Source: Thermomicrobiales bacterium (lineage in GTDB: Bacteria; Chloroflexota; Chloroflexia; Thermomicrobiales; UBA6265). Taken from it: a stretch of DNA of 13,052 nt. Location of the stretch: NCBI GenBank assembly GCA_030446955.1, contig JAUJMG010000073.1:1-13052 (forward strand), in the 5' to 3' direction. A program made the translations under genes and the position numbers. Below, in pieces: positions 1 to 6,453 of this stretch. The notes under the pieces are model-generated. The model was given only the letters and a program-made list of their open reading frames with translations. It had not been told where the DNA came from and made no database searches. How positions within the stretch are numbered: position 1 is the first letter of the stretch; each line of letters begins with the position of its first letter.

Positions 1-2
1 AG

Positions 3-347
3 GAGAAACTGGAGCCGATTCGCGGTCTTCCACCCGATCTCATCGACCTGCCGGATATGTGCCCCTTCGTGCCGCGCTGCAACTACGCCCGCGAGAAGTG
101 CGAGCAGAAAAACCCGCCTCTTCTGGAGGTCAAGCCCGGTCATTACTCGGCCTGCTGGTTCTGGGAAGAGGTGAGCAAGGACGCCGACCAAGACGCCGTC
201 GCCCGTGCCCTCAATCATCCCGAGCCGACGAGCCGCCAGGACTTCTCGGACTCGACGCGGATCCCGACGTCACATGGCGTGGCCGACCCGATGAACCCCG
301 ATAGTCCCTCCAGCCCCCCGAACCTCGATACGAGGAGGCAGGTCTGA
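3..347 (+). CDS. Peptide ABC transporter ATP-binding protein, C-terminal end (OppD/DppD type), partial
   Basis: The 5' part of this gene lies outside the window. The open frame runs from the left edge (frame starting at base 3) to a TGA at 345-347. The visible part carries the C-terminal signature of oligopeptide/dipeptide transporter ATPases (oligo_HPY region): a Cys-rich stretch [14 protein letters not shown], then Pro-rich residues and HYSACWFW. In this family that region follows the nucleotide-binding domain and holds several conserved Cys. The last ~50 residues are hydrophilic and rich in Asp, Pro and Ser, without recognisable domains. The stop overlaps the ATG of the next ATPase by one base, as expected for an OppD-OppF pair that forms a heterodimeric ATPase under the permease. 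Substrate (peptides, nickel or other) cannot be told from this fragment. Confidence 0.85.
   Translation, partial: EKLEPIRGLPPDLIDLPDMCPFVPRCNYAREKCEQKNPPLLEVKPGHYSACWFWEEVSKDADQDAVARALNHPEPTSRQDFSDSTRIPTSHGVADPMNPDSPSSPPNLDTRRQV
331..338 (+). promoter_or_regulatory. Strong Shine-Dalgarno for the OppF-type gene
   Basis: CGAGGAGG lies 8 nt before the ATG at 347, inside the last codons of the upstream gene. It supports this start and an independent ribosome entry despite the 1-nt overlap. Confidence 0.7.
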
Positions 348-1474
348 TGCAGAGCCCTACATCCACATCCAAGCCGCCCGCTAACACGGTGGTCGACCGC
401 CGTACGCAGCCGGTACCGAAGACGCCGGGGTCAAACGGGCAGAATGGTGCCAGCGATTCGCTGCTGACCGTCAAAGACCTGGTCATGCACTTCCCGCTGA
501 CGTCCGGAATCATCTTCCAGCGCAAGGTTGGCGCCGTGCAGGCGGTCGACGGCATCTCCTTCAGCGTCAAGCGGGGCGAAACCCTCGGACTGGTCGGCGA
601 GTCGGGCTGCGGCAAAAGCACGACCGGCCGCGCCATCCTCCAGCTCTACAAGCCGACCTCTGGCGAAGTGGTCTTCGACGGCAAGGACCTGACCAAGCTG
701 GACGGGGGTGACATGCGCCGCATGCGCCGCCACCTCCAGATGATCTTCCAGGACCCCTACGCCTCGCTGAACCCCCGCATGACCGTCGGCAACATCGTCT
801 CGGAGCCGATGCAGATCCACCGCTTGGTGCCGAAGAACGAGCGCACCCAGCGCGTCCAGGAGCTGCTCCAGACCGTCGGACTCAACCCCTACTTCGCCAA
901 CCGCTACCCCCACGAGTTCTCCGGTGGTCAGCGGCAGCGTATCGGCATTGCCCGGGCCCTCGCCGCAAATCCGGACTTCATCGTCGCCGACGAGCCGGTC
1001 TCGGCACTGGACGTTTCGATCCAGGCCCAGATCGTGAACCTCCTCGAAGACTTACAGGACCAGTTCGGCCTCACCTACCTGTTCATCGCCCACGACCTCT
1101 CAGTCGTGAAGCACATTGCCAACCGCGTCGCGGTGATGTACCTCGGCAAGATTGTGGAGATGGCCGACCGCAACGCGCTCTACGAGGATCCGCTCCACCC
1201 TTACACCAAGGCGCTCCTCTCCGCGGTGCCCATTCCGGACCCGGTAATCGAGAAGCGGCGCGAGCGGATCATCCTCAGCGGCGACGTGCCGAGCCCGATC
1301 AACCCGCCCTCCGGCTGCCACTTCCACACCCGCTGCCCCTACGCGATGGAGGTCTGCAAGCAGGTCGATCCTATCTTTGCCGACCAGGGCAATGGCCATC
1401 ATGTTGCCTGCCACCTCTACCCGGGCTCGGGCGCGGAGCAAGCGGCCCGGCCCTCGTTCCAGGCGGCCATGTAG
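347..1474 (+). CDS. Peptide/nickel-type ABC transporter ATP-binding protein (OppF/DppF family)
   Basis: This 375-aa cytoplasmic ATPase would energise import of oligopeptides or a similar ligand. All nucleotide-binding motifs are visible: Walker [10 protein letters not shown] (residues 84-92), Q-loop [12 protein letters not shown] (132-143), signature SGGQRQ (192-197), Walker [11 protein letters not shown] with D215/E216, and the H-loop with H249 in FIAHD. The C-terminus has the oligo_HPY region with [11 protein letters not shown] and a later Cys in HHVACH. The first ~37 residues are a low-complexity, Ser/Thr/Pro-rich extension longer than usual for the family. The ATG overlaps the upstream OppD-type stop by 1 nt and has a strong ribosome site. 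OppF-type is preferred over OppD-type by its place as second ATPase and the ASLNPRM Q-loop context. The exact substrate is not determinable. Confidence 0.93.
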   Translation: MQSPTSTSKPPANTVVDRRTQPVPKTPGSNGQNGASDSLLTVKDLVMHFPLTSGIIFQRKVGAVQAVDGISFSVKRGETLGLVGESGCGKSTTGRAILQLYKPTSGEVVFDGKDLTKLDGGDMRRMRRHLQMIFQDPYASLNPRMTVGNIVSEPMQIHRLVPKNERTQRVQELLQTVGLNPYFANRYPHEFSGGQRQRIGIARALAANPDFIVADEPVSALDVSIQAQIVNLLEDLQDQFGLTYLFIAHDLSVVKHIANRVAVMYLGKIVEMADRNALYEDPLHPYTKALLSAVPIPDPVIEKRRERIILSGDVPSPINPPSGCHFHTRCPYAMEVCKQVDPIFADQGNGHHVACHLYPGSGAEQAARPSFQAAM

Positions 1475-1477
1475 CGG

Positions 1478-2149
1478 ATGGGGTTCACCCAGCGTTCGGG
1501 CAACGAGATCCTGGCGATTCTGCTCGCGTTCATCGTCGCGACCACGGTTCACGAGTTCATGCACGCCTGGACGGCCTGGCGTCTTGGCGACGACACAGCG
1601 GCTCGCCTCGGCCGTATCACGTTGAACCCGGCAATGCACTTCGAGCCGATTGGCTTCATCGGGATGGTGCTGCTCTCGGTCGGGTTCTTCGCGATCGGCT
1701 GGGGCAAGCCGGTTCCAGTCAACCCCAACAACTTCCGCGGTCGCCTCAAGCGGCGCCAAGTCAACATGGGCATCGTGGCGATCGCGGGGCCACTCTCGAA
1801 CGTGGCCCAGGCCGCGGTCGCCGTGATCCCGTTGAGGGTGGCCGCTCAGAGCGGGACCGACCTCGGTCAGTTCGGGTTCTTCCTCTCCTGGTTCGTCTGG
1901 GTCAACATCCTGCTCGCCTCGTTCAACATGATTCCGATCCCGCCCCTCGACGGTCACAAGGTGCTGACCGCAGTCCTGCCGAACTTCTGGTATCCGATTC
2001 TGGCGCCACTCGAGCGCTACGGTTTCATGGTTCTCTTCCTGATCCTCTTCATCGGTGGACGCGCCGGCCAGGAGATCATTGGGGGCATGATTGATCCCAT
2101 GCGGGATCTGCTCTTTCGCGTGATCGTCGACGGAAGCCTCCAAATCTAG
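1478..2149 (+). CDS. Site-2 protease family membrane metalloprotease (peptidase M50)
   Basis: This 223-aa integral membrane zinc protease is of the compact YwhC-like/S2P type, whose members cleave substrates within or near the membrane. The zinc-binding motif HEFMH (residues 25-29, E26 catalytic) lies in the first membrane helix. GPLSN (104-108) and FNMIPIPPLDG (149-159, D158 the expected third zinc ligand) are the other family signatures. Hydrophobic segments fall near 10-24, 58-74, 98-120, 132-150 and 186-202. No PDZ or CBS domain is present, and the length is normal for the minimal type. The ATG lies 3 nt after the OppF-type stop and in the same reading frame, with no clear Shine-Dalgarno, so translational coupling is likely. 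The substrate is unknown. Confidence 0.88.
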   Translation: MGFTQRSGNEILAILLAFIVATTVHEFMHAWTAWRLGDDTAARLGRITLNPAMHFEPIGFIGMVLLSVGFFAIGWGKPVPVNPNNFRGRLKRRQVNMGIVAIAGPLSNVAQAAVAVIPLRVAAQSGTDLGQFGFFLSWFVWVNILLASFNMIPIPPLDGHKVLTAVLPNFWYPILAPLERYGFMVLFLILFIGGRAGQEIIGGMIDPMRDLLFRVIVDGSLQI

Positions 2150-2158
2150 CCTTGCATC

Positions 2159-2674
2159 GTGGCCGTGTTTGCTTACCGTCTCCGGCAGGGCGTTAGCGCC
2201 CTCCGTCCCCGCGTCCCGGACAACCGGGATGCGATTCTGGCAAGCGTCCTCACGCCCCGCCAGGCCATGGCCTTCCGCGCCCTCCCCGATCACGACCAGG
2301 CGCACCTCTGCCGGACCTTTGACATCCTGCGCTCGCACGGAGTTGAGGATCCCCATCTTCTCGTCGCTGGCCTCCTCCATGACCTGGGCAAAGCAGACGG
2401 AGCGAGCCCAGTTCGCTTGCCCCATCGGATCGTTCGCGTCCTCCTCCGGCGGCTCGCCCCCCGACTGCTGACCCGCCTTGCCCGGATGCCGGCACCACCT
2501 TGGCGCCATGGGCTGGCGCTCGCGGTTCATCACCCGCGCCTCGGCGCCGAGCAGGCTTCCTCGCTCGGCTGCTCGCCCCGCACATCCTGGCTGATCGCTC
2601 ACCACGAGGCAGCCCCGGCACCGGAGGATCCCGATCTGCGGCGTCTCATGGCCGCGGACCACGCCGCGAGGTGA
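2159..2674 (+). CDS. Small HD-domain protein (putative metal-dependent phosphohydrolase)
   Basis: This 171-aa protein has an HD-superfamily core. The motif LLVAGLLHDLGK places the paired metal ligands at H74 and D75. Further candidate ligands are H45/H49 upstream, H124-H125 in AVHHPRLGAE and H148-H149 in LIAHHE. HD proteins of this type often act on nucleotides or phosphodiesters, but nothing here identifies the substrate. The chosen start is GTG at 2159, 9 nt after the protease stop; a GTG at 2165 is in frame and equally possible. Neither has a good Shine-Dalgarno. Spacing suggests it is the last gene of the transporter-protease run, although its direction also matches the downstream scpAB genes. 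No membrane segments are visible. Confidence 0.78.
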   Translation: MAVFAYRLRQGVSALRPRVPDNRDAILASVLTPRQAMAFRALPDHDQAHLCRTFDILRSHGVEDPHLLVAGLLHDLGKADGASPVRLPHRIVRVLLRRLAPRLLTRLARMPAPPWRHGLALAVHHPRLGAEQASSLGCSPRTSWLIAHHEAAPAPEDPDLRRLMAADHAAR

Positions 2675-2736
2675 CTGGGCGACGGGGGTGTTAAATCGCC
2701 CGGATCCGACAGCCGGAGAGCGATCATCCTTAAGAT

Positions 2737-2757
2737 CCTCGGAGCGACGGTCCGAGG
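2737..2757 (+). terminator. Hairpin after the HD gene, possible terminator without T-tract
   Basis: CCTCGGA (2737-2743) and TCCGAGG (2751-2757) form a perfect 7-bp GC-rich stem with a 7-nt loop, 62 nt past the HD-gene stop. No run of T follows, so a classical intrinsic terminator is not shown. It may still separate the upstream run from scpA. Confidence 0.3.
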
Positions 2758-2795
2758 TCAGGGAGTGAACGTATCCCCATCACCGTCTCGTCGCC

Positions 2796-2801
2796 TACAC
2801 T
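2796..2801 (+). promoter_or_regulatory. Candidate -10 element for scpA (near-leaderless transcript)
   Basis: TACACT matches TANNNT and ends 9 nt before the scpA ATG. A normal 6-nt gap would put transcription start at about 2808, giving a leader of only ~3 nt. No Shine-Dalgarno is present before the ATG, which fits a leaderless mRNA. No convincing -35 was found at 16-18 nt, so the call is weak. Confidence 0.3.
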
Positions 2802-2810
2802 AAACCCATC

Positions 2811-3578
2811 ATGAGCACTCCACCGACCGACCCCGGCTCTCTCACCAGCTACCAACTCCGGCTGCCCTCCTTCGAGGGACCGCTTGACGTGCTGCTACGC
2901 TTGATTGAGCGGAGCCAACTATCCATCACCGACGTGTCGCTGGTCACGGTGACGGACCAGTTCCTCCGCCACGCGGAGAATCTCGGTGGCGCTCCGCCGG
3001 AGACCATCGCCGAGTTCGCGACCGTGGGGGCTCGGTTGGTGCTGCTTAAGTCCCGATCCCTGCTGCCACGGCCGCCCCTTCCGGACGAGGGAGAAGAGCC
3101 AGAGGAGTTGATACGCCAGTTAATCGAGTACCACACCGTAAAGGCCGCCGCTCAGCGCTTAGCCTCCTGGGATGCGAGCGGTCGAGGCGCGTTTGCGCCG
3201 AGCGGTAACGGTGTCGTAACTCCCGCTCCCGCCGCTCCGCCGCGGCTGGCTGCCCAGCAAGCCACCGCGCTCGCTCGGGCCCTCCGCCGGCGCCTCGCGC
3301 TCGTTCCCATCGCTCCGGAGGCGATTCCCGTCCGACGCGTCGTCTCTCTACGGGAGATGGTAGAACGGGTCCTTGACGCCCTGGCGGGAACCCGGAACCT
3401 GCGTTTCAGCACCGTGGCGGCGGGTTGCGACGGCCGGAACGAGGTACTCACAGCCTTCCTTGCAATGCTCGTTTTGGTACGGCGACGGGTGGTAGATGCT
3501 GAACAGGAGACGCTGTTTGGCGACATCGCCTTGCGGAAGGTAGCAGTCCCCGCTGCTCATGAATCGGCGGCCGACTGA
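2811..3578 (+). CDS. scpA: Segregation and condensation protein A
   Basis: This 255-aa protein is the kleisin subunit of the bacterial SMC-ScpA-ScpB complex, which organises and helps segregate the chromosome. The N-terminal family signature is clear: FEGPLDVLLRLIE at residues 21-33, then the SITDVSLVTVTDQFL helix that contacts the SMC neck. An acidic linker (PLPDEGEEPEELIRQLIEYH) follows. The middle (~130-150) is an Ala/Pro-rich linker. The C-terminal ~70 residues (RRVVSLREMVERVLDAL ... FLAMLVLVRRRVV) form the winged helix that binds the SMC head. Length is normal for the family. The next gene, scpB, overlaps its 3' end by 20 nt, giving the usual scpAB pair. The ATG has no Shine-Dalgarno. 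Confidence 0.93.
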   Translation: MSTPPTDPGSLTSYQLRLPSFEGPLDVLLRLIERSQLSITDVSLVTVTDQFLRHAENLGGAPPETIAEFATVGARLVLLKSRSLLPRPPLPDEGEEPEELIRQLIEYHTVKAAAQRLASWDASGRGAFAPSGNGVVTPAPAAPPRLAAQQATALARALRRRLALVPIAPEAIPVRRVVSLREMVERVLDALAGTRNLRFSTVAAGCDGRNEVLTAFLAMLVLVRRRVVDAEQETLFGDIALRKVAVPAAHESAAD

Positions 3579-4281
3579 CGTGGCGTACTCCGATTCCCCC
3601 GCGACCACGCGGGATGAAGCCGGCGACATTGGTGACTCGAGCCAAGACGATCGCTTGACGCGCCCCGGACTCGCTGGGTTAGAGGATCGACCGACCGGCT
3701 CCGAGCTGGTGGCGTTAGTGGAGGCGCTGCTACTCGTCGCGCCAGCGCCTACCACCATCGAGGAACTCGCCCGGGGCGCGGGAGTAGAACCAGCCGAGGT
3801 CGTGACTGCCCTCTCAGAGCTGGAGGCTGACACCAGACGAGGATGGGTGATCCAGTGGCACCAGGACACCGTCCAACTCGCCACGGCGCCGCGGTTTTCC
3901 GCCCACGTCCGCCGCTTCCTCCGCCTTGACCGAGAGACTCGACTCTCGGCGGCCGCCCTGGAAACACTCGCGATTATCGCCTACCAGCAGCCCGTCACCC
4001 GGGTCGAGGTGGAAGCGGTGCGGGGGGTCGATTCCTCGGGGGTCCTTGCGACGTTGCACGGACGCGGTCTGATCGAGGTCGTTGGCCGTCTTTCGACGGT
4101 CGGAAACCCGATTCAGTACGGCACGACGCCCGATTTTCTCCGGCACTTCGGTCTGCGCTCCCTCGCGGATCTGCCGGCCCTGGGCCGGGTGGACGGGCGA
4201 GATGCCCGCACCGCACTTGACGCGGCGGTCGCCTCCGCGGCACTCCTGCCCGATCACGCGAGCAAGTACTCGGGGCGGTAG
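3559..4281 (+). CDS. scpB: Segregation and condensation protein B
   Basis: This 240-aa protein is the KITE subunit that binds the ScpA linker as a dimer in the SMC complex. It consists of two winged-helix domains: about residues 50-110 (SELVALVEALLLVAPAPTTI) and 129-195, with the diagnostic stretch LAIIAYQQPVTR at 137-148 and TLHGRGLIEVVGR at 165-177. The first ~45 residues are acidic, disordered-looking and not part of the fold. ATG at 3559 overlaps scpA by 20 nt. An in-frame GTG at 3580, 1 nt after the scpA stop, would remove only 7 residues and is an alternative start. Translation is probably coupled to scpA. Length is slightly above the usual ~190-200 aa because of both tails. Confidence 0.93.
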   Translation: MNRRPTDVAYSDSPATTRDEAGDIGDSSQDDRLTRPGLAGLEDRPTGSELVALVEALLLVAPAPTTIEELARGAGVEPAEVVTALSELEADTRRGWVIQWHQDTVQLATAPRFSAHVRRFLRLDRETRLSAAALETLAIIAYQQPVTRVEVEAVRGVDSSGVLATLHGRGLIEVVGRLSTVGNPIQYGTTPDFLRHFGLRSLADLPALGRVDGRDARTALDAAVASAALLPDHASKYSGR

Positions 4282-4430
4282 AACCTGGCCGACGAGGCAA
4301 GTGGGATAGCAGCCGTCCTCCACCCGTTCCCAACATCCTCAGCGGAGTGGCTTCTCCGTGCCCCTTCCGTGAACGCTGCCGCATAGGGAAGGACCAGTTG
4401 GTCATCGAAGCAGGTAGCCGTCCGAGGCAG

Positions 4431-4469
4431 CCTGTCCGCGAACCTGCTCGCGGGCGAAGGAAGGACAGG
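4431..4469. terminator. Nested hairpin between convergent scpB and cysteine desulfurase genes
   Basis: CCTGTCC (4431-4437) pairs with GGACAGG (4463-4469). Inside it CCGCG (4436-4440) pairs with CGCGG (4449-4453), partly competing with the outer stem. A smaller hairpin CGGAG/CTCCG lies at 4343-4358, and CGCCC/GGGCG at 4489-4503 sits just before the desulfurase stop. None has a T-tract on either strand, so a role in ending the two convergent transcripts is inference. Nothing coding was recognised in 4282-4505. Confidence 0.3.
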
Positions 4470-4505
4470 GAAGAACGAGTGCGCGAGTCGCCCGAAATGG
4501 GCGCG

Positions 4506-5699
4506 TCAGGCGACCCCAGCGAGTGATCGCTCCCGCTCAACCGTCTCCACCAGCACATCCACCGTCTCGTCGATCTGTTGTGGGGTGTTGCTCCAGCCTA
4601 CAGTAAATCGCAGGCTCGACCTGATCCGCTCATCGCTGAGGCCCATGGCTTGGAGTACATGGCTCGGCTGGGAATTCCCGACCGAGCACGCCGAACCGGC
4701 GGAAGCTGCGATCCCCTGCATGTCAAGGCTAAGCAGCACCGTCTCCCCTTGAATGCCGGGCAGCGACACGTTGGCGTTGTTCGCGAGGCGCCGCCCCAGG
4801 ACGGCGGGGCCATTCAGCGCAACCTCTGGAATCGCCGACCGCAGGCCATCGAGCAAGCGATCACGGAGCGTTGCGCAGTGGGCGTTGTAGCCACTCCGTC
4901 CTCGCTCGGCCTGATCCAGCGCGACCGCCATGCCAACGACGAGCGGCACATTCTCCGTTCCGCCTCGGCGTCCGCTCTCCTGACCGCCCCCGTGTTGCTG
5001 GTAGGCGATCGGCGTCTGTTTCCTCACGTAGAGCAACCCGACACCCTTCGGTCCATAGAACTTGTGAGCGGCCAGCGTCAGCAGGTCGACATTAAGGTCG
5101 TCCACACGGAGCGGAAGGGAACCTGCGGCCTGCACGGCGTCGGTGTGGAACGGGATACCCCGGTCGCGAGCTAGCGCGCCAATCTCCCTGATGGGCTGGA
5201 TAGACCCGACCTCGTTGTTCGCATACGTGACGGAGATCAAGCAGGTCTCAGGCTTCAGGGCGGCGGCCACCTCCTCCACCGGCACCAGGCCTTCCTTGTC
5301 GCACTGGACATAGGTGACGTCAAACCCCTGGCGCTCCAGCCATCGAGCCGTGGCCAGGACGGCCGAATGCTCGATCGCGGTGGTGACGATATGGGACCTG
5401 TTGCCTTGCGAAGCCCCGAGGCGGTGATGCCAGGCCACACCGGAGAGAGCGAGGTTGTCAGCCTCGGTGGCACCGCTAGTGAAAACGATCTCGGACGGAC
5501 GGCAGCCGAGGACGCTAGCAATGGCTGCGCGGGAGCGATCGAGCGCCGAGCGCGACTCCTGACCCAGCTGGTAGATGCTGGACGGGTTGCCAAACCGCTC
5601 GGTGAAGTAGGGCAACATCGCCTCTACCACAGCAGGATCGACCGGAGTCGTCGCGGCATGGTCGAGGTAGATGGCGTCGTTGGGTGGGGGCGGGCTCAT
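4506..5699 (-). CDS. Cysteine desulfurase (NifS/IscS family)
   Basis: This 397-aa PLP enzyme releases sulfur from L-cysteine as a protein persulfide for Fe-S cluster assembly or tRNA thiolation. Visible features in order: YLDHAATTP (11-19), TSGATEADNLAL phosphate-binding loop (74-85), H111 in IEHSAVL, NNEVG (161-165), HTDAVQ with D187 and Q190, the PLP lysine K213 in AAHKFYGPKG, GGGQESGRRGGTEN (237-250), and catalytic C338 in SAGSACS. The short SAGSACSVGNSQPSHVL loop resembles NifS-like enzymes. Length is normal. GGAG lies 7 nt before the ATG. The gene follows the Rrf2 regulator by 81 nt in the same direction and probably shares its transcript. No IscU or MnmA gene is adjacent within the window, so the sulfur acceptor is unknown; iscS versus nifS cannot be decided. 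Confidence 0.93.
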   Translation of the reverse strand: MSPPPPNDAIYLDHAATTPVDPAVVEAMLPYFTERFGNPSSIYQLGQESRSALDRSRAAIASVLGCRPSEIVFTSGATEADNLALSGVAWHHRLGASQGNRSHIVTTAIEHSAVLATARWLERQGFDVTYVQCDKEGLVPVEEVAAALKPETCLISVTYANNEVGSIQPIREIGALARDRGIPFHTDAVQAAGSLPLRVDDLNVDLLTLAAHKFYGPKGVGLLYVRKQTPIAYQQHGGGQESGRRGGTENVPLVVGMAVALDQAERGRSGYNAHCATLRDRLLDGLRSAIPEVALNGPAVLGRRLANNANVSLPGIQGETVLLSLDMQGIAASAGSACSVGNSQPSHVLQAMGLSDERIRSSLRFTVGWSNTPQQIDETVDVLVETVERERSLAGVA

Positions 5700-5780
5700 C
5701 GGAACACTCCGGAAAAGACGGACGCAGGCGAACCCGGGCCGGGATCGACGACGTCTAACTGTGGGGAAGAAGGAGGAGAA

Positions 5781-6263
5781 TTAGGACAAGGGTGCCGGGG
5801 CAGAGGGGGTCTTCGCAACCTGGTCAATTCGGCGTGCCTTCCTCGGATCCACGAGGTCGGCCAATGTCGTGGAGTCGAGCGCCTCGGCAATCGAATCCCG
5901 CACCTTCAGCCAGACCGGGCGCGTCTCGCAGCCCTCGATGAGCGGGCAGGTCTGATCGGCAGGATCCTCGGAAACGCAGACCATTGGCGCCACCGGGCCT
6001 TCCATCACCCGGTAGACCTCGCCCACCCGAATCGCCGTCGGCGGCCGGGAGAGCTGGTAGCCGCCGCGCGCTCCTCGCTTGCTTTCCACAAGGCCCGCCT
6101 TGCGCAACGGAGCGATCAACTGCTCAAGGTAGGCGGGTGGCACAGAGGAATCCTTGGCCACGGAGGCAAGCGAAACCGGCCCATCGCCGTAGTTACGTGC
6201 GAGGGCGACCATCGCCCGAACCCCGTATTCGCCTCGGCTCGAGATCTTCACGCTGGCCTCCAT
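5781..6263 (-). CDS. Rrf2-family transcriptional regulator, probable Fe-S sensor (IscR-like)
   Basis: This is a ~160-aa winged-helix regulator. From the chosen Met the protein begins MEASVKISSRGEYGVRAM, the typical Rrf2 N-terminus. The DNA-binding region includes the SVPPAYLEQLIAPLRKAGLV recognition part and RGARGGYQLSR wing. Three cysteines follow in the pattern C-x9-C-x5-C (CVSEDPADQTCPLIEGC), matching the cluster-ligating Cys of Fe-S-binding members, so it probably senses iron-sulfur status or redox. An upstream ATG at 6287 adds 8 residues, but a promoter whose -10 ends only 3 nt before it would put transcription start inside that extension, so 6263 is preferred. It precedes the cysteine desulfurase gene by 81 nt, a common Rrf2 pairing, and likely controls it and itself. 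Confidence 0.9.
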   Translation of the reverse strand: MEASVKISSRGEYGVRAMVALARNYGDGPVSLASVAKDSSVPPAYLEQLIAPLRKAGLVESKRGARGGYQLSRPPTAIRVGEVYRVMEGPVAPMVCVSEDPADQTCPLIEGCETRPVWLKVRDSIAEALDSTTLADLVDPRKARRIDQVAKTPSAPAPLS

Positions 6264-6290
6264 AGGCGGGGACCTGCCCCTTCCCATGGC

Positions 6291-6319
6291 ATCCTACGTT
6301 CGCCACCGTAAACGGTCAA
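6291..6319 (-). promoter_or_regulatory. Sigma-70-type promoter of the Rrf2-cysteine desulfurase unit
   Basis: On the minus strand TTGACC (6319-6314) and TAGGAT (6296-6291) are separated by exactly 17 nt. Predicted transcription start is near 6284, giving a ~20-nt leader before the ATG at 6263. The downstream leader contains GGAAGGGG and CAGG, which may serve for ribosome binding. Spacing and match are good by eye; start site not tested. Confidence 0.65.
6305..6316. promoter_or_regulatory. Dyad operator candidate for the Rrf2 regulator
   Basis: ACCGT-AA-ACGGT is a perfect 5-bp dyad with a 2-nt centre. It lies within the 17-nt spacer and overlaps three bases of the -35 element of the Rrf2 promoter. 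Repressor sites of autoregulated Rrf2 proteins commonly overlap the core promoter, so this is the best operator candidate. Binding is inferred. Confidence 0.45.
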
Positions 6320-6453
6320 GGTGGACGTCGGATCGCGCGACCCCCAAGGGGCACATTCCCAAGATTGACATCCCCAATCCAGGAGCGGTCCCGGGAGAGA
6401 AACATCCCGTTAGGCCTCAGTTCGCCGCACGCGCCTCCCATGGTGCGGTCTGT

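Noticed and set aside
1100..2662. A 520-codon open frame on the minus strand opposite the ATPase, M50 and HD genes
   Set aside because: It lies antisense to three recognisable genes, is rich in Arg/Glu/His/Asp without domains, and is expected from GC-rich codon bias.
6365..6370. Perfect TTGACA on the plus strand
   Set aside because: No -10 element lies at 16-18 nt and no plus-strand gene follows.
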